Shown in pieces: positions 51,964-60,434 of a DNA stretch of 64,000 nucleotides. Below the pieces are notes generated by a model, which searched no databases, was not told where the DNA came from, and worked only from the letters and a program-made list of their open reading frames with translations. The first letter of the stretch is position 1. The number at the start of each line of letters is the position of its first letter. The stretch lies in assembly GCF_902459535.1 (NCBI RefSeq), contig NZ_LR699553.1, forward strand, positions 3,038,001 to 3,102,000, in the 5' to 3' direction. A program made the translations under genes and the position numbers. The stretch is from Paraburkholderia dioscoreae (GTDB lineage Bacteria > Pseudomonadota > Gammaproteobacteria > Burkholderiales > Burkholderiaceae).

Positions 51964-53634
51964 TCACACGCGCGAGACGTCGAATTGCGCCTTGCTGCCC
52001 TTGCCGTACACCTTGAGCGCGCCCTTCTCGCCCACTGCGTTCGGCCGGTTGAAGATCCAGTTCTGCCAGGCGGTGAGACGGCCGAAAATGCGCGTCTCCA
52101 TCGTTTCCGGACCGTTGAAGCGCAGATTCGCTTCGAGTCCGGTCAGGGCATCCGGCGACATGGCCGCGCGCTCTTCGAGCGCAATGCGGATTTCGTCGGC
52201 CCAGTCGATGTCGTCGGGCGATGCCGTAACGAGGCCGAGGCGTTCGGCTTCGACCGGCTTGATCGCCTGACCGATCCGGGAGCGCACGGCATCGAGCGGC
52301 TCCGTTTCCTCATAGAAACGCCGCGCCAGACGCGATTGATGCGTGACCATCGGATAGAGTCCGAAGTTGACATCCGAAAGCGTGATGGCCGGCTCTTCGT
52401 CTTCATTGGCCGGCAGCGCCGCCATATAAGTGCGGTCGGCGGCGAACGCGAGTTCCGCGAAGGTGCCGGCAAAGCACGAGCCCGGCTCGATCAGCGCGAA
52501 CAGCGAACGCGACGAGACGTCGATACGCGCCAGCGTGCGGCGCAACAGGCCAATCGTCTCGCGCACGAACCAGTGGTCTTTGTGTTGCATCAGCGAGGCG
52601 TCCGCGGCGAGCAGATTGCGGGCGTCGCCTTCGGTCCTGAAGACCCACGTGCCGACCGCAAGCTCGTTGGTGCGCATGGACAGGATCGCGTCGTCGAGCT
52701 CGCGGGCGAATTGCAACGGCCACCAGTTCGCGCCGGCAGCGACGATGGCGTCGATACTCATGGGCGGTTCGGTTTGCGGAGCCTTGGCCCTGAACGTTGC
52801 AATGCGCTTGGCACGATCGATCGTCACGTCGAGCGTTTTATAAGTGAGGCCGTCTTCGCGATCGGTGCGTTCGATCCGCGTGAGCGGCACGCCTTGTGCG
52901 TCCATGGGACGATCGCTCTGCGCGGCGAGTTCGAGCGCGCGCGCCTGGATCGCCTGGTCGAACTGGTTCGGCTTCACGACTTCGTCCACGAGGCGCCATG
53001 CCTTTGCGCGCTCGCCGCGCACGCCTTCCACCACCGTGCAGAAGATGTCGGCGCGATCGTGACGCACCTTGCGCTTGTCCGTGACGCGCGTCAGGCCGCC
53101 GGTGCCCGGCAATACGCCGAGCAACGGCACTTCCGGCAGCGATACCGACGACGAACGGTCATCCACCAGATAGATCTCGTCGCAGGCGAGCGCGAGTTCA
53201 TAGCCGCCGCCTGCGCAAGCGCCGTTCACCGCCGCGAGAAACTTCAGCCCCGAATAGCGCGAGGAATCTTCCAGTCCGTTGCGAGTTTCGTTGGTGAACT
53301 TGCAGAAGTTGACCTTCCACGCATGGGTGGAAAGACCCAGCATGAAGATGTTGGCGCCCGAGCAGAACACGCGATCCTTCAGGCTCGTCAGCACCACGGT
53401 TTTGACTTCCGGATGCTCGAAGCGGATGCGCTGTATTGCGTCGTGCAGTTCGATATCGACGCCGAGGTCGTATGAATTCAGCTTCAGCTTGTAGCCGTCA
53501 CGGATACCGCCGTCCTCGGCGATATCGATGCCGAGTGTCGCGACGGGACCGTTGAAGCTCAGCTTCCAATGCTTGTACTGCGAGGGATCGGTGCGGTAGT
53601 CGACCGGCGCGACGGCGGTTTCTGCTGTGGACAT
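51964..53634 (-). CDS. boxC: 2,3-epoxybenzoyl-CoA dihydrolase BoxC
   Basis: A 556-residue double crotonase-like enzyme that opens the epoxide ring, giving 3,4-didehydroadipyl-CoA semialdehyde and formate. The first enoyl-CoA-hydratase half shows FCSGANIFMLG and AAVNGACAGGGYELALACD; the second half is around LIEPGSCFAGTFAELAFAADRTY. The start MSTAETAVAP follows GGAGACG. It is read from its own promoter between boxR and boxC, with boxB 125 bases downstream. Confidence 0.95.
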   Translation of the reverse strand: MSTAETAVAPVDYRTDPSQYKHWKLSFNGPVATLGIDIAEDGGIRDGYKLKLNSYDLGVDIELHDAIQRIRFEHPEVKTVVLTSLKDRVFCSGANIFMLGLSTHAWKVNFCKFTNETRNGLEDSSRYSGLKFLAAVNGACAGGGYELALACDEIYLVDDRSSSVSLPEVPLLGVLPGTGGLTRVTDKRKVRHDRADIFCTVVEGVRGERAKAWRLVDEVVKPNQFDQAIQARALELAAQSDRPMDAQGVPLTRIERTDREDGLTYKTLDVTIDRAKRIATFRAKAPQTEPPMSIDAIVAAGANWWPLQFARELDDAILSMRTNELAVGTWVFRTEGDARNLLAADASLMQHKDHWFVRETIGLLRRTLARIDVSSRSLFALIEPGSCFAGTFAELAFAADRTYMAALPANEDEEPAITLSDVNFGLYPMVTHQSRLARRFYEETEPLDAVRSRIGQAIKPVEAERLGLVTASPDDIDWADEIRIALEERAAMSPDALTGLEANLRFNGPETMETRIFGRLTAWQNWIFNRPNAVGEKGALKVYGKGSKAQFDVSRV

Positions 53635-53651
53635 GGGGCGTCTCCTGACTG

Positions 53652-53714
53652 GACGATGCAAATTGTTTTTTGAACAATAGTGCATCGTCAAACCCATGTA
53701 AAGCACTTTAGTGC
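53652..53714 (-). promoter_or_regulatory. boxC promoter with operator and long inverted repeat
   Basis: On the minus strand: TTTACA (53702-53697), 17 bases, TATTGT (53679-53674). Directly ahead of the -35 box lies the palindrome GCACTAAAGTGC (53714-53703). A second, longer inverted repeat, GACGATGCA (53652-53660) with TGCATCGTC (53681-53689) and inner arms ATTGTT/AACAAT, covers the -10 box and the start of transcription. Both contain TGCA, the tetramer recalled from BzdR/BoxR operators. Confidence 0.65.
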
Positions 53715-53749
53715 ATGTTCGCTAGTAAACCCTGACACCGGAATACATG

Positions 53750-54733
53750 TCAGCTCACACGCGTTTCATCCGGCGATTCGGCGGCCAGCCTTGCGGCGAG
53801 GCGGTCGCGCAGTTGCAGGTAGGCGTCGGCCAGGGTTTTCTCGCTGGTGTCGAAGGTCATGTCGGCGCGGCCATACAGCTCGCTGCGTCCCGCCAGGATG
53901 CGCTTCAGGTCGTCCATCGCCTCCTTGTTGCCCGACATCGGCCGCAGATCGCCCTGCGCGACGACGCGGCGCATATGTTCCTCCGGCGCGGCCTGCAGCC
54001 ACACCGTGTAGCAATGCGACAGCAGCGTATTGAACGTGCCCGACTCGGACACGAGGCCGCCCGGCGACGCAATCACCGCGTGCTCGTGCTCCTGAATCAC
54101 GGCCTCGAGCGCCCGGTGCTCATAGCGCCGGTAAGCGGCCGCCCCGTACAGCGAGTGAATCTCCGACGGCGGGCAGCCGGCCAGTTGCTCGATCACGCGC
54201 GTGAGCTCGACGAACGGCACCTTGCGCTCCTGTGCCAGCATGCGCCCAAGCGTGGATTTACCGGCGCCGCGCAGGCCGATCAACGCAATCCGGTCCTTGC
54301 GATGCGGGTCGCGCGGCGCCTGCGCGAACATCTCGGCAAGCGCCACGCGGGCGCGCTGCAAAGCGGCCTGATCGCGTCCGTGCAGCAGTTCGCGGATCAG
54401 CAGCCATTCAGCGGAAGCAGTGGTTTCGTCACCGATCACCTCGGCCAGCGAACAGTTCAAAGTCGCCGCGATCTGCCGCAGCACCAGCACCGACGCATTG
54501 CCCACGCCCGATTCCAGATTCGCAAGATGCCGCTCCGACAAGCCGGTTTCCGTCGCCAGCGTCTTGCGGGTCATGCCGCGGCGCGCACGCAGCAGGCGCA
54601 CGCGCTCGCCCATCGCCGTCAGAAAGGGATCGCGCTCCTCGCGTTCGCCGCCGCGCTCCGTGGCACGTTCCGCGCGGCCGGCATCCTCGTCGGCGGAATC
54701 GTCCAATGATGCGGGAGAGTAATTCTGGTTCAT
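53750..54733 (-). CDS. boxR: Benzoyl-CoA-responsive repressor BoxR
   Basis: A 327-residue regulator that joins an N-terminal XRE-type helix-turn-helix (about residues 40-100: MGERVRLLRARRGMTRKTLA, GLSERHLANLESGVGNAS) to a C-terminal shikimate-kinase-like domain with P-loop GLRGAGKS (153-160). This fusion defines BoxR/BzdR regulators, in which the kinase-like part senses benzoyl-CoA. AAGGGGCG lies about seven bases before the ATG. It probably represses boxC, the plus-strand boxD unit and itself through the sites at 53652-53714 and 54764-54779. Confidence 0.95.
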   Translation of the reverse strand: MNQNYSPASLDDSADEDAGRAERATERGGEREERDPFLTAMGERVRLLRARRGMTRKTLATETGLSERHLANLESGVGNASVLVLRQIAATLNCSLAEVIGDETTASAEWLLIRELLHGRDQAALQRARVALAEMFAQAPRDPHRKDRIALIGLRGAGKSTLGRMLAQERKVPFVELTRVIEQLAGCPPSEIHSLYGAAAYRRYEHRALEAVIQEHEHAVIASPGGLVSESGTFNTLLSHCYTVWLQAAPEEHMRRVVAQGDLRPMSGNKEAMDDLKRILAGRSELYGRADMTFDTSEKTLADAYLQLRDRLAARLAAESPDETRVS

Positions 54734-54761
54734 GTTTTGGCGCCCCTTAACTACGATACAT

Positions 54762-54802
54762 GTACTATAGTGCTTGACACACACGTGGTGAACGGTTAAT
54801 TT
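54762..54802. promoter_or_regulatory. Divergent boxR / boxD promoters with shared operator
   Basis: Plus strand: TTGACA (54774-54779), 17 bases, TAATTT (54797-54802) for the DUF4863-boxD unit. Minus strand: TTCACC (54792-54787), 17 bases, TATAGT (54769-54764) for boxR. The sequence ACTATAGTGC (54764-54773) overlaps the boxR -10 and abuts the plus-strand -35, the same arrangement as ACTAAAGTGC next to the boxC -35 box. Confidence 0.6.
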
Positions 54803-54925
54803 TCGCCAAATATTGATCCAATAACAAACGCTGTCGAGATGTTCCGGCGGCGTCACGGAGAGTGCGCGACGGCTCGCATGCATTAACGTGCGTGCGGTAC
54901 CGAACGCGCCGACCTGGAGGCTCGC

Positions 54926-55393
54926 ATGTCCCCACATGAATTCCAGCGCCTGATTGCGGGCGTCACGGAGCAACTCGCCGGCCGGCCGCTCGATGGCAAG
55001 CTGGCGGTCTGGCTGAACGACACGTATCCCGTCGACGGCGACACGTTCCGCGAGCTTGCCGCCGCGTGCAGGAGCGGCGTCGCCGATGGCTGGCTTTGTC
55101 AGCGCGAAGGCGGCGGCATTCGCTATGGCCGCGTCTTCAAGGCGCTACCCGATACCCATGGCTTTTCTGTCGACGTCGTCGATATGAAGAATATTGCCGG
55201 TCCGCACCACGTTCACCCCAATGGCGAGATCGATCTGATCATGCCGCTGACCGAAGGCGCCACCTTCGACCGCCACCCGGCCGGCTGGTGCGTGTACGGC
55301 CCCGGCTCCGCGCATCGTCCGACGGTATCGAACGGCGAGGCGCTGGTGCTATATCTGCTGCCGCAAGGCGCGATCGAATTCACTCCCGCCTGA
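54926..55393 (+). CDS. DUF4863 (PnbB-like) cupin-type protein
   Basis: A 155-residue protein with a C-terminal cupin-like part: GPHHVHPNGEIDLIMPL (metal-type His/His/Glu) and RHPAGWCVYGPGSAHRPTV (second His). I recall the family as containing 4-hydroxylaminobenzoate lyase (PnbB) of 4-nitrobenzoate degraders, though most members have no assigned role. It is the first gene of the unit with boxD and benzoate-CoA ligase, nine bases before boxD, behind GGAGG. A role in handling a benzoate analogue or pathway side product is possible. Confidence 0.75.
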   Translation: MSPHEFQRLIAGVTEQLAGRPLDGKLAVWLNDTYPVDGDTFRELAAACRSGVADGWLCQREGGGIRYGRVFKALPDTHGFSVDVVDMKNIAGPHHVHPNGEIDLIMPLTEGATFDRHPAGWCVYGPGSAHRPTVSNGEALVLYLLPQGAIEFTPA

Positions 55394-55401
55394 GCGCCGC
55401 C

Positions 55402-56997
55402 ATGAACGAACTGTTGAAGAACCATGTGGCCGGCCAGTGGATCGGGGGCGGCGGTGCAGGCATCACGCTCACCGATCCGGTAACGGGCGTTGCGCTCGTG
55501 CGCGTATCGAGCGAGGGCCTCGACCTCGCAAGCGCATTCGGCTTTGCCCGCGAAGACGGCGGCGCCGCATTGCGAGCGCTGACCTATGCGCAACGCGCCG
55601 CCCGCCTCGCCGATATCGTCAAGCTGCTGCAGGCGAAGCGCGACGACTACTACGCGATCGCCACCGCGAACTCAGGCACCACGCGCAACGACTCGGCGGT
55701 CGATATCGACGGCGGCATTTTCACGCTGTCCTACTACGCGAAACTCGGCGCGTCGCTCGGCGAGGTGCATGCACTGCGCGACGGCAGCGCCGAGTCGCTG
55801 AGCAAGGATCGATCGTTCAGCGTGCAGCATGTGCTGACGCCGACACGCGGCGTCGCGCTCTTTATCAACGCGTTCAATTTCCCGTCGTGGGGCTTGTGGG
55901 AAAAAGCCGCGCCTGCCCTGCTATCCGGCGTACCCGTTATCGTGAAGCCCGCCACAGCCACGGCCTGGCTCACCCAACGCATGGTCGCCGATGTGGTCGA
56001 CGCAGGCATCCTGCCGCCCGGCGCGCTCTCCATCATTTGCGGTAGCTCGGCGGGCCTGCTCGATCAGATCCGATCGTCCGATGTGGTGTCGTTCACCGGC
56101 TCGGCCGAAACCGCCGCGACGCTGCGCGCGCATCCGGCTTTCGTGCAGCGTGGCGCACGCCTGAACGTCGAAGCGGACAGTCTGAACAGCGCGATTCTAT
56201 GCGCCGACGCCACGCCCGACACACCCGCCTTCGACCTGTTCATCAAGGAAGTGGTGCGGGAAATGACGGTGAAATCCGGCCAGAAATGCACGGCGATCCG
56301 TCGTGCTTTCGTACCGGAGGCAGCACTCGAACCCGTACTCGAAGCACTCAAGGCGAAGCTCGCGAAAATCACCGTGGGCAATCCGCGCAACGACGCGGTG
56401 CGTATGGGTTCACTGGTGAGCCGCGAGCAATACGAAAACGTGCTGGCCGGTATCGCGGCGTTGCGTGAAGAAGCGGTGCTCGCCTACGACGGCTCTGCTG
56501 TGCCGCTCATCGACGCGGACGCAAACGTCGCGGCTTGCGTCGCGCCGCATCTGTTCGTGGTCAACGATCCGGATAGCGCGACGCTGCTGCACGACGTCGA
56601 AGTATTCGGACCAGTGGCGAGCGTGGCGCCCTATCGCGTCGCCACCGACGCCAACGCGTTTCCCGAAACGCACGCGGTCGCTCTCGCGCGACGCGGCCAG
56701 GGATCGCTCGTCGCATCGATCTATTCGAACGACGACGCGCATCTCGGCCGCCTCGCGCTGGAACTCGCGGATTCGCACGGTCGCGTGCATGCCATTTCGC
56801 CCTCGGTGCAGCACAGTCAAACCGGCCACGGCAACGTGATGCCGATGTCCCTGCACGGCGGCCCCGGCCGCGCGGGCGGCGGCGAAGAACTCGGCGGTTT
56901 GCGCGCGCTGGCTTTCTATCACCGGCGCTCGGCGATCCAGGCTGCGAGCGCGGCAATCGGGACGCTGACGCAAGCGACGCATTGGCCCGCGGCCTGA
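55402..56997 (+). CDS. boxD: 3,4-dehydroadipyl-CoA semialdehyde dehydrogenase BoxD
   Basis: A 531-residue aldehyde dehydrogenase that oxidises the BoxC product with NADP. Visible are the cofactor region FINAFNFPSWGLWEKAAPAL, VIVKPATATAWL, SFTGSAETA, the active-site Cys in SGQKCTAIRR and the C-terminal GGPGRAGGGEELGG typical of the PaaZ/BoxD branch. The start is the ATG eight bases after the stop of DUF4863. It sits between DUF4863 and benzoate-CoA ligase in the plus-strand box unit. Confidence 0.94.
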   Translation: MNELLKNHVAGQWIGGGGAGITLTDPVTGVALVRVSSEGLDLASAFGFAREDGGAALRALTYAQRAARLADIVKLLQAKRDDYYAIATANSGTTRNDSAVDIDGGIFTLSYYAKLGASLGEVHALRDGSAESLSKDRSFSVQHVLTPTRGVALFINAFNFPSWGLWEKAAPALLSGVPVIVKPATATAWLTQRMVADVVDAGILPPGALSIICGSSAGLLDQIRSSDVVSFTGSAETAATLRAHPAFVQRGARLNVEADSLNSAILCADATPDTPAFDLFIKEVVREMTVKSGQKCTAIRRAFVPEAALEPVLEALKAKLAKITVGNPRNDAVRMGSLVSREQYENVLAGIAALREEAVLAYDGSAVPLIDADANVAACVAPHLFVVNDPDSATLLHDVEVFGPVASVAPYRVATDANAFPETHAVALARRGQGSLVASIYSNDDAHLGRLALELADSHGRVHAISPSVQHSQTGHGNVMPMSLHGGPGRAGGGEELGGLRALAFYHRRSAIQAASAAIGTLTQATHWPAA

Positions 56998-57106
56998 CCG
57001 CGCACGAACCAGGCAATCAGGACCGGGCACGTCAATGAGCGTGCAAGCATCAAGCGGATCATGAGCACAGAACGGCCGGACCGCGCCCACCCGATGGAGG
57101 AGACAT

Positions 57107-58699
57107 ATGGAAGCTCTGCTGGAAAAGGCGGCGAACCCGCCCGCCGCGACGGTCGAAGCACCGCCCGCGCTATTCAACTTCGCGGCCTATCTGTTTCGCC
57201 TGAACGAATCGCGCGCCGGCAAGACCGCCTATATCGACGACACCGGGAGCACCACCTACGGCGAACTCGAAGAACGCGCGCGGCGTTTCGCCAGCGCGCT
57301 GCGTACGCTCGGCGTGCATCCCGAAGAGCGAATTCTGCTCGTGATGCTCGATACCGTCGCGCTGCCGGTTGCCTTTCTCGGCGCGCTTTATGCGGGGGTC
57401 GTGCCGGTCGTCGCGAATACGCTGCTCACACCGGCCGACTATGTGTACATGCTCACGCACAGTCACGCACGCGCCGTGATCGTCTCGGGTGCGCTAGTGC
57501 AGAACGTGACGCAGGCGCTGGAGTCCGCCGAACATGACGGCTGTCAGTTGATCGTCTCGCAGCCCCGCGAAGGCGAGCCGCTCCTCGCGCCTTTGTTCGA
57601 AGAACTGATCGTTGCCGCCGTGCCCGCCGCCAAAGCCGCCGCAACCGGTTGCGACGATATCGCTTTCTGGCTGTATTCGTCGGGTTCGACCGGCAAGCCG
57701 AAGGGCACCGTTCACACGCATGCGAATCTGTACTGGACCGTCGAACTGTATGCCAAGCCGATTCTCGGCATTGCCGAAAGCGACGTGGTGTTCTCCGCGG
57801 CCAAGCTATTCTTCGCGTACGGTCTCGGCAACGGATTGACGTTCCCCCTCTCGGTCGGTGCCACCGCGATCCTGATGGCCGAGCGCCCCACCGCCGACGC
57901 GATTTTCACGCGCCTCGTCAAACATCGGCCCACTGTGTTTTACGGCGTGCCCACGCTGTACGCGAACATGCTCGTGTCGCCCAACCTGCCCGCACGCGCC
58001 GATGTCGCGATACGCATCTGCACGTCGGCGGGAGAAGCGTTGCCGCGTGAGATCGGCGAGCGCTTCACCGCGCACTTCGGCTGCGAGATTCTCGACGGTA
58101 TCGGCTCGACGGAAATGCTGCATATCTTCCTGTCCAATCGCGCGGGCGCGGTCGAATACGGCACCACGGGTCGACCGGTGCCCGGCTACGAAATCGAATT
58201 GCGCGACGAAGCCGGCCATGCGGTACCCGACGGCGAAGTCGGCGATCTGTATATCAAGGGACCAAGCGCCGCAGTGATGTACTGGAATAACCGCGAGAAG
58301 TCGCGCGCCACCTTTCTCGGCGAATGGATCCGCAGCGGCGACAAGTACTGCCGGCTGCCCAACGGCTGCTATGTCTATGCGGGCCGCAGCGACGACATGC
58401 TGAAAGTCAGCGGCCAGTATGTCTCGCCTGTCGAAGTGGAGATGGTGCTGGTGCAGCACGACGCGGTGCTCGAAGCGGCCGTGGTCGGCGTCGATCATGG
58501 CGGCCTCGTCAAGACTCGCGCGTTCGTTGTTTTGAAGCGTGAATTCGCGCCGTCTGAGATACTCGCTGACGGGTTGAAGGCTTTCGTGAAGGACCGGCTC
58601 GCGCCGCATAAATATCCGCGCGATATCGTGTTCGTCGACGATCTGCCAAAAACCGCCACCGGAAAAATTCAACGCTTCAAACTGCGCGAACAGTTATAA
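57107..58699 (+). CDS. bclA: Benzoate-CoA ligase
   Basis: A 530-residue AMP-forming acyl-CoA synthetase. The ATP-binding P-loop is LYSSGSTGKPKGTVHTH, followed by FYGVPTLYANML, ILDGIGSTEMLHIFLSNR and the hinge and C-terminal lysine (GRSDDMLKVSGQYVSPVEVE; LPKTATGKIQRF). The DGIGSTEMLHIF block is typical of benzoate-CoA ligases. It activates benzoate to benzoyl-CoA, the first step of the box pathway. GGAGGAGA precedes the ATG closely. The hydrolase gene follows after 12 bases. Confidence 0.94.
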   Translation: MEALLEKAANPPAATVEAPPALFNFAAYLFRLNESRAGKTAYIDDTGSTTYGELEERARRFASALRTLGVHPEERILLVMLDTVALPVAFLGALYAGVVPVVANTLLTPADYVYMLTHSHARAVIVSGALVQNVTQALESAEHDGCQLIVSQPREGEPLLAPLFEELIVAAVPAAKAAATGCDDIAFWLYSSGSTGKPKGTVHTHANLYWTVELYAKPILGIAESDVVFSAAKLFFAYGLGNGLTFPLSVGATAILMAERPTADAIFTRLVKHRPTVFYGVPTLYANMLVSPNLPARADVAIRICTSAGEALPREIGERFTAHFGCEILDGIGSTEMLHIFLSNRAGAVEYGTTGRPVPGYEIELRDEAGHAVPDGEVGDLYIKGPSAAVMYWNNREKSRATFLGEWIRSGDKYCRLPNGCYVYAGRSDDMLKVSGQYVSPVEVEMVLVQHDAVLEAAVVGVDHGGLVKTRAFVVLKREFAPSEILADGLKAFVKDRLAPHKYPRDIVFVDDLPKTATGKIQRFKLREQL

Positions 58700-58711
58700 A
58701 CAAGGTGATTT

Positions 58712-59560
58712 ATGCAGAACCCTGCCATTGGCAACGTTGCCGACACGACCGCTAGCGACTTCGCTGAGTTGCCCGCTACCGCGTCGCATGGACCGTTGCG
58801 CATCGAGTATCGCTGGGTGAATGAAGCGGCGGGCAACGCGCCGATCGCCGTCTTCCTGCATGAAGGGCTCGGCTCGATCGCGATGTGGCGCGACTGGCCG
58901 CAAGCGCTGTGCGAACGGCTCGGCATGCGGGGGCTCGTCTATTCGCGGCCCGGCTACGGGCTTTCCACACCGCGTCCACATGACGTGAAGTGGCCGACTG
59001 ATTTCATGACGACCCAGGCGCGCGATATCCTTCCCGCCTTGCTCGATGCACTCGGTATCGATATGCGCGAACGCCGGCGCATGTGGGTGATCGGCCATAG
59101 CGACGGCGGCTCGATTACGCTGCTGTACGCGGCGCTCCATCCCGAAGAACTGGCCGGCGCGGTGGCGATTGCGCCGCATGTTTTTGTCGAAGATATTTCG
59201 GTGGAAAGTATCGCGCAGACCCGACAACTGTACGAAACCACCGACCTGCGCAACAAACTCAGCCGCTATCACGCCGATGTCGATTCCGCGTTCTATGGCT
59301 GGAACGACATCTGGTTGAATCCCGCATTCAGGCAATGGTCGATTGCCGGAGAGTTGGCGTCTATCCGCAAGCCGTTGCTCGCCGTGCAAGGTCATGACGA
59401 CAATTACGGCACGATGGCTCAGATCGATACGATCGCGGTGCACGTGTCGCATGCGCAACTGGTCAAGCTGGACGCTTGCGGGCACTCGCCGCATCGCGAC
59501 GCGCCGCGGCCTTTGAACGAAGCCATCGCGGCGTTCGTTTTGAAAGACGGCGTAGCTTAG
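58712..59560 (+). CDS. Alpha/beta-fold hydrolase of the box cluster
   Basis: A 282-residue hydrolase: oxyanion region FLHEGLGSIAMWRDW, nucleophile Ser in IGHSDGGSITLLY, acid Asp in VQGHDDNYGTM and His in DACGHSPHRD. No signal peptide. It is co-transcribed with benzoate-CoA ligase. A thioesterase acting on a CoA intermediate, to relieve CoA shortage, is a reasonable guess, but esterase or lactonase action is equally possible. A large perfect hairpin follows the stop. Confidence 0.88.
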   Translation: MQNPAIGNVADTTASDFAELPATASHGPLRIEYRWVNEAAGNAPIAVFLHEGLGSIAMWRDWPQALCERLGMRGLVYSRPGYGLSTPRPHDVKWPTDFMTTQARDILPALLDALGIDMRERRRMWVIGHSDGGSITLLYAALHPEELAGAVAIAPHVFVEDISVESIAQTRQLYETTDLRNKLSRYHADVDSAFYGWNDIWLNPAFRQWSIAGELASIRKPLLAVQGHDDNYGTMAQIDTIAVHVSHAQLVKLDACGHSPHRDAPRPLNEAIAAFVLKDGVA

Positions 59561-59570
59561 GTATCGAGCA

Positions 59571-59609
59571 CGGTAGCGCGGGGTATCTTCACGACGCCCC
59601 GCGCTACCG
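59571..59609 (+). terminator. Perfect 13-base hairpin at the end of the box operon
   Basis: CGGTAGCGCGGGG pairs with CCCCGCGCTACCG around a 13-base loop. No T-run follows, so it may act as an RNA-stabilising stem or a Rho-assisted end. Confidence 0.55.
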
Positions 59610-59623
59610 CGTGGAAACTACGC

Positions 59624-59890
59624 TCAGATCACCGTCGAAAGACCCAGCGTCAACAGCAACGCCGTTACCGAAATGATCGTTTCGCAAACCGTCCACGTCT
59701 TGAAGGTTTGCGGCACCGTCATGCCGAAGTACTCCTTCACCAGCCAGAAGCCGCCGTCGTTCACGTGCGAGAGAATCAGCGAGCCCGCGCCGGCCGCCAG
59801 CACCAGCGAGATACCCGCGGTCGGCGTGGGCTTGCTGCCGGGCAATATTACCGTCGAGATCGAGGCCATCGTCGCGCTCCACGATTGACG
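59624..59890 (-). pseudogene. C-terminal remnant of a GntP-family gluconate permease
   Basis: Only the last 80 or so residues of a gluconate:proton symporter remain, in frame to the natural stop: STVILPGSKPTPTAGISLVL, AAGAGSLILSHVNDGGFWLV, KEYFGMTVPQTFKTWTVCET and a final hydrophobic helix. The full family length is about 450 residues. Upstream of about 59890 the similarity stops abruptly and the frame runs into unrelated sequence, so about four fifths of the gene are lost, probably by the same event that joined the box and phospholipase regions. Confidence 0.8.
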
Positions 59891-60025
59891 GCACCTCAAT
59901 TTTCAACAAATACTCATATTTCCACATCTTCACAAAAGTTACACAGGTAAGCGACTATTCTTGCGCATCGCTGACCTGGGCACATCGATGCCCTGGCGCA
60001 ACCTCCCCGTGCCGGAGACATTGCC

Positions 60026-60352
60026 ATGTCCGTTGTGTCGAAGCCGTCTAAAACCTTGCATTGCAAACGTTTGGCGGGCGTACTGGCCGCCGTGTCGCTT
60101 TGTACGCTGATCGGTGCTTGCGGCAACGACGACGAAAAAACGCCGGACCCGAGCGCGGTGAGTTCTGCCGAACGCCCCGCCGACGGCAGCAGCAGCGCCA
60201 CGGTCCTCTCGGCGAATCCGTCTTCCGCCTCACCCGCACCCGCCGCACTGACGATTCAAACCCCCGCATTACCTGCATCAAGCGCCGACCCGGCATTGTC
60301 CGCTGCCGCTTCGACGCCGCTCGCCACACCCGTGATCCACACCGTGGACTGA
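60026..60352 (+). CDS. Small lipoprotein upstream of phospholipase C
   Basis: A 108-residue lipoprotein with a signal ending LIGAC (Cys32), followed by a charged stretch (GNDDEKTPDPS) and a disordered Ala/Ser/Pro/Thr-rich tail. GGAGACATT precedes the ATG. No family was recognised. It lies 82 bases ahead of the phospholipase gene and may be co-transcribed; it is too short and simple to resemble the PlcR chaperone of Pseudomonas. Confidence 0.7.
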   Translation: MSVVSKPSKTLHCKRLAGVLAAVSLCTLIGACGNDDEKTPDPSAVSSAERPADGSSSATVLSANPSSASPAPAALTIQTPALPASSADPALSAAASTPLATPVIHTVD

Positions 60353-60434
60353 GTTTCGCGCCCCCACGCGACGCGCGGGCGAGGCTCGCACGCCGCGTGC
60401 ATCGTTCCTCCACCGAAGATCGAAAGCCAATACC

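Noticed and set aside
58712..59560. Alpha/beta hydrolase with an Asp nucleophile (dehalogenase-like)
   Set aside because: The motif reads GHSDG, so the nucleophile position is Ser and the Asp is the following residue.
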